Source: Actinomycetes bacterium
GTDB taxonomy: Bacteria > Actinomycetota > Actinomycetes > Actinomycetales > Microbacteriaceae
Reading direction: 5' to 3'
NCBI GenBank assembly: GCA_023432305.1
Contig: JAEYUT010000349.1
Coordinates: 1 to 7,119 of the forward strand
Length of the DNA stretch: 7,119 nucleotides
The notes beneath the pieces are model-generated. The model was not told the origin of the DNA. It made no database searches and worked only from the letters and a program-made list of their open reading frames with translations. Shown one piece after another: positions 1 through 4,447 of this stretch. The translations under genes and the position numbers were made by a program. Numbering within the stretch: position 1 is the first letter of the stretch; each line of letters begins with the position of its first letter.

Positions 1-58
1 GGATGCGGCGGCCGTCGAGATCGACGGCCACGTCGCGGAGGCGGATGCTCGTCGTCAT
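1..58 (-). CDS. bioM: ABC transporter ATP-binding protein, N-terminal fragment (BioM/EcfA-like, partial)
   Basis: Only the first 19 codons are in the window; the gene runs off the left edge. The visible N-terminus (MTTSIRLRDVAVDLDGRRI) has the usual ABC-ATPase opening, a beta strand followed by D-G-R-x-I just before the Walker A loop, but no catalytic motif is inside the window. The ATG at 58 overlaps the bioY stop in an ATGA arrangement (4 bases), and an AGGAGG on the minus strand (72-77) lies 13 bases upstream, a slightly long spacing. In biotin ECF transporters such as corynebacterial BioYMN, BioM is the ATPase that powers uptake through the S component BioY and the T component BioN. The name rests mainly on this tight coupling; any other ECF-type ATPase is possible. 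Confidence 0.7.
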   Translation of the reverse strand, partial: MTTSIRLRDVAVDLDGRRI

Positions 59-669
59 CGGGCTTCGGCATCCTCCTGCGCCGCGGTGTCGCGAACCCGA
101 GTGCACCGAGCGCCGAACACCGGAGGGTACGCCTTCCAGAGCGCGAGCGTGAGAATCGTCGCGAGCGCCACCTTGATCAGGTCGCCCGGCAGGAAGGCCG
201 CGGTGGCGATGACGGACTGGCCGAGATCGAGGCCCAGCACTGCGGTCTGCACGGGGATTCCGAAGAGATAGACGACGAGGACACCGCCGACGAGCCCGCC
301 TAAGGCGACGCGCCACCACGACAGCGGTCCACGTCCCGAGTGGGCGATGAGGCCTGTGACGAACGCGCCTGCAACCCAGCCGACCAGGTACCCGCCAGTG
401 GGACCGAAGAACACGCTCACACCCCCGCGTCCGCCTGACAGCAGCGGCAGACCGATCGCGACGAGCAGGAGAAGGACGGCGACGGCCGCTGCGCCGCGTC
501 TCGGTCCAAGCACGGTGCCCGCGAGGATGACGCCGAGTGTCTGAGCGGTCACCGGCACGGCGAGGCCGGGGATCGGGATCGGCCCCATGAGTCCGAGGGC
601 GGCGATGATGGCCGCGAAGACGGCGATGCGCGCGATGTCGCGGGTGTCGAAGCGGGCCGGTGTGGCCAT
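55..669 (-). CDS. bioY: Biotin transporter BioY (S component of an ECF transporter)
   Basis: This 204-residue integral membrane protein binds biotin and passes it across the cytoplasmic membrane, alone or with an energising ATPase and T component. About six hydrophobic segments are visible, roughly at 11-30, 38-55, 59-78, 88-108, 118-145 and 150-178. BioY-family signatures include V-P-V-T-A-Q-T-L-G at 38-46, G-L-P-L-L-S-G-G near 73-80, G-P-T-G-G-Y-L-V-G at 89-97 and P-G-D-L-I-K at 161-166. Length is normal for the family (about 190-210). The ATG at 669 is preceded by GAGGAG (677-682) at 7 bases. The stop overlaps the start of a bioM-like ATPase. The gene diverges from a BioQ-like repressor across a spacer carrying two palindromes, so biotin-responsive repression is likely. 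The soluble, charged C-terminal tail (about 186-204) is variable in the family. Confidence 0.95.
   Translation of the reverse strand: MATPARFDTRDIARIAVFAAIIAALGLMGPIPIPGLAVPVTAQTLGVILAGTVLGPRRGAAAVAVLLLLVAIGLPLLSGGRGGVSVFFGPTGGYLVGWVAGAFVTGLIAHSGRGPLSWWRVALGGLVGGVLVVYLFGIPVQTAVLGLDLGQSVIATAAFLPGDLIKVALATILTLALWKAYPPVFGARCTRVRDTAAQEDAEAR
72..77 (-). promoter_or_regulatory. Ribosome binding site of the bioM-like gene
   Basis: A perfect AGGAGG on the minus strand lies inside the 3' end of bioY and supports the ATG at 58. The 13-base gap is longer than ideal. The ATG directly after the AGGAGG is too close to it and in another frame, so it is not used as the start. Confidence 0.5.
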
Positions 670-676
670 GGTGGTG

Positions 677-682
677 CTCCTC
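677..682 (-). promoter_or_regulatory. Ribosome binding site of bioY
   Basis: The minus-strand GAGGAG lies 7 bases before the ATG at 669, a strong Shine-Dalgarno sequence. It shows that bioY has a real leader of about 50 bases if transcription starts near 720. Confidence 0.7.
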
Positions 683-698
683 GGAGTCAGTGGGCGTT

Positions 699-713
699 CT
701 GAACGCTGTTCAG
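699..713. promoter_or_regulatory. Operator 1: perfect palindrome, probable BioQ site
   Basis: CTGAAC-GCT-GTTCAG is a perfect 6-3-6 inverted repeat between the divergent bioY and tetR starts. Its core, TGAAC-N3-GTTCA, closely resembles the TGAAC-N3-GTTAC operator that I recall for corynebacterial BioQ. It lies downstream of the proposed bioY start point and in the -35 region of the proposed bioQ promoter, so a bound repressor would block both. Confidence 0.8.
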
Positions 714-728
714 GTGAACGCCGTTCAG
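714..728. promoter_or_regulatory. Operator 2: near-perfect palindrome, probable BioQ site
   Basis: GTGAAC-GCC-GTTCAG has the same 6-3-6 layout as operator 1, with one mismatched outer pair. It directly abuts operator 1, so the two centres are exactly 15 bp apart and sit on different faces of the helix (about 1.4 turns). Its right end touches the -10 hexamers at 727-734. Two dimers could bind side by side or compete. Confidence 0.75.
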
Positions 729-732
729 TATA
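727..732 (-). promoter_or_regulatory. Probable -10 box of the bioY promoter
   Basis: Read on the minus strand the hexamer is TATACT, close to TATAAT. It would start transcription near 720 and give a leader of about 50 bases before the bioY ATG. No good -35 is visible; the expected place lies inside the bioQ coding start. It shares four bases with the opposing -10 box. Confidence 0.5.
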
Positions 733-734
733 GT
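729..734 (+). promoter_or_regulatory. Probable -10 box of the bioQ promoter (leaderless transcript)
   Basis: TATAGT fits the actinobacterial TAnnnT pattern and lies 6 bases before the ATG at 741, so transcription would begin at or next to that A and the mRNA would be leaderless. This agrees with the lack of a usable Shine-Dalgarno: the GAGGG at 735-739 is one base from the ATG. The -35 region is weak and covered by operator 1. Confidence 0.55.
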
Positions 735-740
735 GAGGGC

Positions 741-1373
741 ATGAGCGGCACGCGCAACACGCACCGACACGACCAGGACTCCGTCATCGAGGCGGCGCTC
801 CGCATCCTCGACGACCAGGGACTGCCCGAGCTCACCATGCGCCGCCTGGCCGCCGCGCTCGATGTGCAGCCGAGCGCGCTCTACCACCACTTCCCCAACA
901 AGCAGACGCTCCTCGCCGCGGTGGCGGACCGCATCCAGTCGAGCGCACGTCCCACGCCCCACGAACGCCTCGACTGGCGCTCCGCCGCCGTCACCGAAGC
1001 AACCCTCATCCGCGACGCGCTACTCGCCTACCGGGACGGCGCCGAAGTCGTGCTGAGCACGCGCGCACTCGGGCTCGGCAGCGACCACGCCCACGCGCGC
1101 CTCACAGCCGCCCTGCGCCGCGGACACGATCAGGAGACGAGCGAACTCGTCGCGACGGCCCTGCTGCACCTCATCCTCGGTGACGCCACACTCACCCAAC
1201 AGCGCATCCAGGCGGACAGCCTGGGCGTGGTCTCCCCTGACGCATCGATCAGCGCGCCGAGCGCCCTCCCGAGCGACATGGCGTTCCTCGTCGGTGTCGA
1301 GCTCATCCTCGCCGGCCTCGACGACCACCTCACCCGCCAACGCGATAACGTGAGCGACGGAGGCCGACGTTGA
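741..1373 (+). CDS. bioQ: TetR-family transcriptional repressor, probable BioQ
   Basis: This 210-residue TetR/AcrR-type regulator has an N-terminal helix-turn-helix domain at about 12-60. The recognition region T-M-R-R-L-A-A-A-L-D-V-Q-P-S-A-L-Y-H-H-F followed by N-K-Q-T-L-L is characteristic. The remaining residues, about 65-200, form the alpha-helical dimerisation and sensing domain. The reading frame is open upstream to 660, but the ATG at 741 is chosen because the earlier part overlaps the operators and -10 box and does not look like TetR sequence. It diverges from bioY with two TGAAC-N3-GTTCA operators between them, the arrangement expected of BioQ, the biotin regulator of Corynebacterium and Mycobacterium. 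Autorepression and repression of bioY are inferred. Family assignment is firm; the BioQ name rests on context and operator form. Confidence 0.85.
   Translation: MSGTRNTHRHDQDSVIEAALRILDDQGLPELTMRRLAAALDVQPSALYHHFPNKQTLLAAVADRIQSSARPTPHERLDWRSAAVTEATLIRDALLAYRDGAEVVLSTRALGLGSDHAHARLTAALRRGHDQETSELVATALLHLILGDATLTQQRIQADSLGVVSPDASISAPSALPSDMAFLVGVELILAGLDDHLTRQRDNVSDGGRR
1359..1363 (+). promoter_or_regulatory. Ribosome binding site deciding a TTG start
   Basis: GGAGG lies 6 bases before the TTG at 1370, inside the last codons of bioQ. It is the main reason for accepting the unusual TTG start of the next gene. Confidence 0.65.
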
Positions 1374-1729
1374 CCACACCCACTGCACAGCCCAGCCGCG
1401 CCGACCGACTCCGCGTCGTCGCGTGGCCCGCCATCGCCACCCTCGTGATCGCGATCTTCGCCCTCCTGCGGATGTGGCAGCTCGCGATCCCCGTCCCCGA
1501 CGGGACCGTGTGCGCGGCGATCATGCCGCCGCCTGCGGGGTGCGCGGGAGACGCGCGCCTCATGCCAGCAGCCGTGTGGAGCGCGATCGTGGGCGCGGCG
1601 ACGATCGTCACGCTCGGCCTCGCCCTCAGCGGGCGCGCAACGCGTCAGATCGTGTGGGTCGGCGTGGCGCTCACGGGCGCGCTTGCACTCTTCGGTCTGC
1701 GCGACGTGGAGCACCTGCCCGGGATGTGA
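1370..1729 (+). CDS. Small three-helix membrane protein of unknown function
   Basis: I do not recognise a family. The 119-residue product has a short basic N-terminus followed by hydrophobic segments at about 17-36, 67-86 and 93-110. The loop between the first two holds two cysteines (C48 and C58) in a proline-rich stretch, which could form a disulfide if the loop faces outward. The C-terminus is short and polar. The TTG start overlaps the bioQ stop (TTGA) and follows a good GGAGG, so translation is coupled to bioQ and both are probably made from one transcript under the same operators. A link to biotin or to the envelope is only guilt by association. No better ATG or GTG is available in frame upstream. 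Confidence 0.75.
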   Translation: MTTPTAQPSRADRLRVVAWPAIATLVIAIFALLRMWQLAIPVPDGTVCAAIMPPPAGCAGDARLMPAAVWSAIVGAATIVTLGLALSGRATRQIVWVGVALTGALALFGLRDVEHLPGM

Positions 1730-1756
1730 CCGAGGCTGCCCGCGTCGTCAGATGCC

Positions 1757-1783
1757 CGGTGTCGTCAGATGCTGAAGCCGATC
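1757..1783. repeat. 27-bp direct repeat, distal copy
   Basis: It is identical over 27 bases to 1817-1843, with a 60-bp period. Read on the minus strand it carries the codons I-G-F-S-I followed by TGA (1765-1767), the same ending as sufT, and it lies in frame with sufT beyond its stop. A shorter 12-base piece, GTCGTCAGATGC, occurs a third time at 1744-1755. Confidence 0.9.
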
Positions 1784-1814
1784 CGCTTCGCGGCGCGATC
1801 GGCACTGACGACAC
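1759..1814. terminator. Large two-stem inverted repeat between convergent genes, putative bidirectional terminator
   Basis: GTGTCGTCAG (1759-1768) is complementary to CTGACGACAC (1805-1814), and GCCGATC (1777-1783) to GATCGGC (1797-1803) nested inside it. Together they form a long hairpin with an internal loop on one side. There is no T-tract, which is common for actinobacterial terminators. The position 30 bases past the end of the plus-strand operon and just after sufT fits a terminator for both directions. Confidence 0.45.
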
Positions 1815-1828
1815 GTCGGTGTCGTCAG
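1805..1828. terminator. Hairpin of 10-bp stem and 4-base loop spanning the sufT stop codon
   Basis: CTGACGACAC, loop GTCG, then GTGTCGTCAG forms a perfect 10-bp stem. It contains the sufT stop codon (1825-1827) and uses the same left arm as the larger inverted repeat 1759-1814, so the two structures are mutually exclusive. Termination is the likely role, without a U-tract. Confidence 0.5.
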
Positions 1829-1843
1829 ATGCTGAAGCCGATC
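1817..1843. repeat. 27-bp direct repeat, proximal copy at the 3' end of sufT
   Basis: This copy contains the final I-G-F-S-I codons and the TGA (1825-1827) of sufT plus 8 bases beyond. Its identity with 1757-1783 includes both coding and noncoding bases, so it arose by duplication rather than by protein-level similarity. Confidence 0.9.
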
Positions 1844-2154
1844 GCGCGCATCATGTCGCGGCCGTCGTCGGTGATCCGCTCCGGACCCCACGGCGGCATC
1901 CACACCCAGTTGAGACGGAAGCGCTCCACGATGCCGTCGAGCGACTGGCCGATCTGCTCCTCGATGACATCGGTAAGCGGGCAGCCCGCCGACGTGAGGG
2001 TCATCGAGATGATGAGCGCGTCATTCTCGTCGTCCCAGGCGAGGTCGTAGACGAGACCGAGATCGACGATGTTGACACCGAGCTCGGGGTCGATGACGTC
2101 CTTCAGCCCCTCTTCGACCTTGGTGAAGAGTTCGGGTTCGAGCGAAGTAGGCAT
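1825..2154 (-). CDS. sufT: Metal-sulfur cluster assembly factor, DUF59/MIP18 family (SufT-like)
   Basis: This 109-residue protein has the DUF59 (MIP18/PaaD-like) fold. Signatures are D-P-E-L-G-V-N-I-V-D-L-G-L-V-Y at 22-36, T-S-A-G-C-P at 54-59 with the conserved cysteine C58, and a W-x-P-P-W-x-P-E-R-I-T motif at 85-95. Members help mature or deliver iron-sulfur clusters to client proteins; SufT is needed mostly when cluster demand is high. It lies 27 bases after sufC and closes the suf operon. The ATG at 2154 has only a weak GGAA upstream, but no better start exists. Its last five codons and stop are duplicated in frame 60 bases downstream. Function in cluster delivery is inferred from family and operon; PaaD itself (phenylacetate pathway) is excluded by context. 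Confidence 0.92.
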   Translation of the reverse strand: MPTSLEPELFTKVEEGLKDVIDPELGVNIVDLGLVYDLAWDDENDALIISMTLTSAGCPLTDVIEEQIGQSLDGIVERFRLNWVWMPPWGPERITDDGRDMMRAIGFSI

Positions 2155-2181
2155 GATTCCAGGCTACGCGGGGCCGGGCGC

Positions 2182-2940
2182 TTACGCCTTGGCCACGAGG
2201 TAGCGGTCGTAGCCCTCGTTCTCGAGACGCTCGGCGAGCTCGGGGCCGCCCTCCTCCGCCACCTTGCCGTCGACGAACACGTGCACGAAGTCCGGCTTGA
2301 TGTAGCGGAGGATGCGCGTGTAGTGGGTGATGAGGAGGATTCCGAGGCCCGTCTCCTGGTGGGCGCGGTTGACGCCCTCCGAGACGATCTTGAGGGCGTC
2401 GACGTCGAGGCCTGAGTCGGTCTCGTCGAGCACCGCGAACTTCGGCTTCAGCAGCTCGAGCTGCAGAATCTCGTGACGCTTCTTCTCGCCACCCGAGAAG
2501 CCCTCGTTGACGTTGCGCGCGGCGAACGAGGAATCCATGCGCAGCTTGCCCATGGCCTCCTTGACGGTGCCGCCCCAGTGGCGGATCGAGGGCTCCTCGC
2601 CGTCGATCGCGGTCTTCGCAGTGCGGAGGAAGTTGGTGACGGTGACACCGGGGATCTCCACCGGGTACTGCATCGCGAGGAACAGTCCGACGCGCGCACG
2701 CTCGTCGACGCTCATCTCGAGAACGTCCTCGCCGTCGAACGTGATGCTGCCGCCCTCGACGACGTAGCGCGGGTGGCCCGCGATCGTGTACGCGAGCGTC
2801 GACTTGCCCGAGCCGTTGGGACCCATGACGGCGTGGATCTCGCCCGAGTTGATCGTCAGGTCGACGCCCTTGAGGATGTGCTTGGTGCCCTGATCGGTCT
2901 CGATCGACACCTTGAGGTCGCGGATCTCCAGAGTGGACAT
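2182..2940 (-). CDS. sufC: Fe-S cluster assembly ATPase SufC
   Basis: This 252-residue ABC-type ATPase of the SufBCD scaffold acts in the cytosol. ATP binding drives its dimerisation and reshapes SufB-SufD for cluster building. All ABC motifs are intact: Walker A G-P-N-G-S-G-K-S-T at 40-48, Q-loop Q91, signature F-S-G-G-E-K-K-R at 148-155, Walker B F-A-V-L-D-E-T-D-S-G-L-D at 168-179, and switch histidine H206. There are no cysteines. The frame is open far upstream to 3627, but that extension runs antisense-like through the ferredoxin and sufD. The ATG at 2940 gives the exact family length (about 250) and is preceded by a purine-rich AGAGAAGAGAAG. It starts 14 bases after the ferredoxin stop and 27 bases before sufT. 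Confidence 0.97.
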   Translation of the reverse strand: MSTLEIRDLKVSIETDQGTKHILKGVDLTINSGEIHAVMGPNGSGKSTLAYTIAGHPRYVVEGGSITFDGEDVLEMSVDERARVGLFLAMQYPVEIPGVTVTNFLRTAKTAIDGEEPSIRHWGGTVKEAMGKLRMDSSFAARNVNEGFSGGEKKRHEILQLELLKPKFAVLDETDSGLDVDALKIVSEGVNRAHQETGLGILLITHYTRILRYIKPDFVHVFVDGKVAEEGGPELAERLENEGYDRYLVAKA

Positions 2941-2954
2941 GTTCTTCTCTTCTC

Positions 2955-3281
2955 TCAGACCGCGAGCGTGGTGCTCGGGTCGACGTACACGTCGCCGTCG
3001 ATGATCTCGACAGCGAAGACGGGAACCGGCTCGTAGGCCGGGAGGTTCAGGGGCTTGCCGGTCGCGTACTCGAACTTCGAGCCGTGCGCCCAGCATTCGA
3101 TGCCGTCGTCCTCGACGAAGCCCTCCGACAGCGAGATGTCGCCGTGCGTGCAGGTGTCGCCGATGGCGTGGACGTCGCCTGCGGAGTCGCGCACGACCGA
3201 GATCGCGATGCCGTCGAGCACCACGCGGCGCGCGGTCGAGGGCGAGAGCTCCTCGACGGCGCACACCTTCTGAGCGGTCAT
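2955..3281 (-). CDS. Rieske [2Fe-2S] ferredoxin (non-heme iron oxygenase ferredoxin-subunit type) in the suf operon
   Basis: The 108-residue soluble protein binds a Rieske [2Fe-2S] cluster through C-T-H (C44, H46) and C-W-A-H (C63, H66), the CxH...CxxH pattern. No signal peptide or membrane anchor is seen, so it belongs with the small cytosolic ferredoxins of the NirD/dioxygenase-ferredoxin type rather than with cytochrome bc1 Rieske subunits. One further cysteine, C7, is near the N-terminus. Its ATG overlaps the sufD stop (ATGA, 4 bases), and sufC follows after 14 bases, so it must be co-expressed with the scaffold. No oxygenase gene is nearby. I infer electron delivery for cluster assembly, or a carrier or target protein, but the true partner is unknown. 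Confidence 0.93.
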   Translation of the reverse strand: MTAQKVCAVEELSPSTARRVVLDGIAISVVRDSAGDVHAIGDTCTHGDISLSEGFVEDDGIECWAHGSKFEYATGKPLNLPAYEPVPVFAVEIIDGDVYVDPSTTLAV

Positions 3282-4447
3282 CGGGCGGCCTCCAGCTCCG
3301 TCTCGAGCGCCTGGATGAGGCGCGCCTCCAGCGTCGGCTCGCCGATCTGCTGCACGATCTCGCTGAGGAAGCCGAGCACGACGAGACGTCGCGCCTCATC
3401 CTCGGGGATGCCACGCGCCTGCAGGTAGAACAGGTGCTCGTCGTCGAAGCGGCCGGTCGCCGAGGCGTGGCCCGCCCCCTCGATGTCACCCGTCTCGATC
3501 TCGAGGTTGGGGATCGAGTCGGCGCGCGTGCCGTCGGAGAGCACGAGATTGCGGTTCTGCTCGTACGAGTCGGTTCCGGTGGCGTCGCGGCCGATGAGCA
3601 CGTCGCCCACCCACACGGTGCGCGCACCTTCGCCGTTGAGCGCGCCCTTGTAGGTCACGCGCCCGCGGGTGTGCGCAGCCTCGTGGTGCAGGTACACCTG
3701 CTGCTCGAGGTGCTGGCCCGCGTCGGCGAAGTAGACCCCGAGGAGCGTGCCGTCGGCACCCTCGCCCGCGAGACGCACGGACGGGTTGACGCGCACCACG
3801 GATCCGCCGAGCGACACCACGATGTGCTTGAGGGTGGCGTTGCGGCCCACACGGGCGAACTGGCTCGAGAGGTGGATCGCGTCGTCGTCCCATTCCTGCA
3901 CCGAGACGACCGTGACGTGCGCATCGTCCTCGACGTCGATCTCCACGCTCTCGACGAGGTTCGCGGGTCCGCGGCTGTCGAGAACGATCAGACCGGTCGA
4001 GCCCGTGGTCGCGGTGATCACCGTGTGTGCGGCCTTCGGAGCGCCGCCCATGTTCGCGCGCGTCACGGTGAGCGCCTCGGCATCGCCCTCCACCCGGATG
4101 TGGAGTGCGTTCTCGAACGCGGAGCGCGCATTCGCGGTCGCCTTGTCCTCCGGGATGCCGACGGAGCCGATGATCGGATCCGCGCGGTCGATCCACTCGA
4201 CGCTCGTGCCCGCGGCCTCGGGGTAGAGGATCGCGTACGGCGAGCCGTCGAGCTCGCCCTCGATGAGGTGGCGCACCGCGTCGACGGGCGTGAGCTTCCA
4301 CTCGACCTCGCGGCCGGTGACCTCAGGGAACGCCGCCGGGTCGGCAGACGTGAAGCGCTCAGAACGGGTCTGGACCGGGACGAGTCCCCATCCTCCGTGC
4401 GAGTGCTCCGTCAGGCCGTGCTGTGCAGTCTGAACGGGGGCGGACAC
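3278..4447 (-). CDS. sufD: Fe-S cluster assembly protein SufD
   Basis: This is the 389-residue structural partner of SufB in the SufBC2D scaffold. The C-terminal half carries the family beta-helix, and the conserved end includes G-H-A-S-A-T-G near 326-332, where H327 matches E. coli H360, followed by D-D-E-H-L-F-Y-L-Q-A-R-G-I-P at 335-348. The protein has no cysteine; A325 takes the place of E. coli C358 (from memory). The start is GTG at 4447, overlapping the last base of the sufB TAG stop (TAGTG). No in-frame ATG exists before residue 133, which would cut the domain. GGAAGG lies 12 bases upstream, so coupling with sufB probably matters. The open frame continues to 5713 but is only antisense-free coding shadow of sufB. 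The stop overlaps the ferredoxin start by 4 bases. Confidence 0.95.
   Translation of the reverse strand: MSAPVQTAQHGLTEHSHGGWGLVPVQTRSERFTSADPAAFPEVTGREVEWKLTPVDAVRHLIEGELDGSPYAILYPEAAGTSVEWIDRADPIIGSVGIPEDKATANARSAFENALHIRVEGDAEALTVTRANMGGAPKAAHTVITATTGSTGLIVLDSRGPANLVESVEIDVEDDAHVTVVSVQEWDDDAIHLSSQFARVGRNATLKHIVVSLGGSVVRVNPSVRLAGEGADGTLLGVYFADAGQHLEQQVYLHHEAAHTRGRVTYKGALNGEGARTVWVGDVLIGRDATGTDSYEQNRNLVLSDGTRADSIPNLEIETGDIEGAGHASATGRFDDEHLFYLQARGIPEDEARRLVVLGFLSEIVQQIGEPTLEARLIQALETELEAAR

Noticed and set aside
660..740. N-terminal extension of the TetR regulator
   Set aside because: It would translate the operators and -10 region, starts within the opposing bioY start, and is unlike TetR N-termini.
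1757..1843. CRISPR-like or att-site reading of the 60-bp repeats
   Set aside because: There are only two full copies, one a gene end, with no cas gene, integrase or mobile cargo in the 33 bases between. A CRISPR array is excluded and an att relic is only a remote possibility.
1423..2415. Plus-strand open frame of 330 codons across the membrane protein, spacer, sufT and sufC
   Set aside because: It crosses several recognised genes on both strands, shows arginine-rich low-complexity sequence at first and an antisense shadow later, and has no ribosome site or family resemblance.
2941..3627. N-terminal extension of the sufC frame
   Set aside because: It is out-of-frame reading of the ferredoxin and sufD; SufC homology starts at the ATG at 2940.
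4425..4436. CTGAAC-like half-site near the sufD start as another BioQ site
   Set aside because: The second half GTTCA is missing and the position is inside coding sequence, so it is a chance match.
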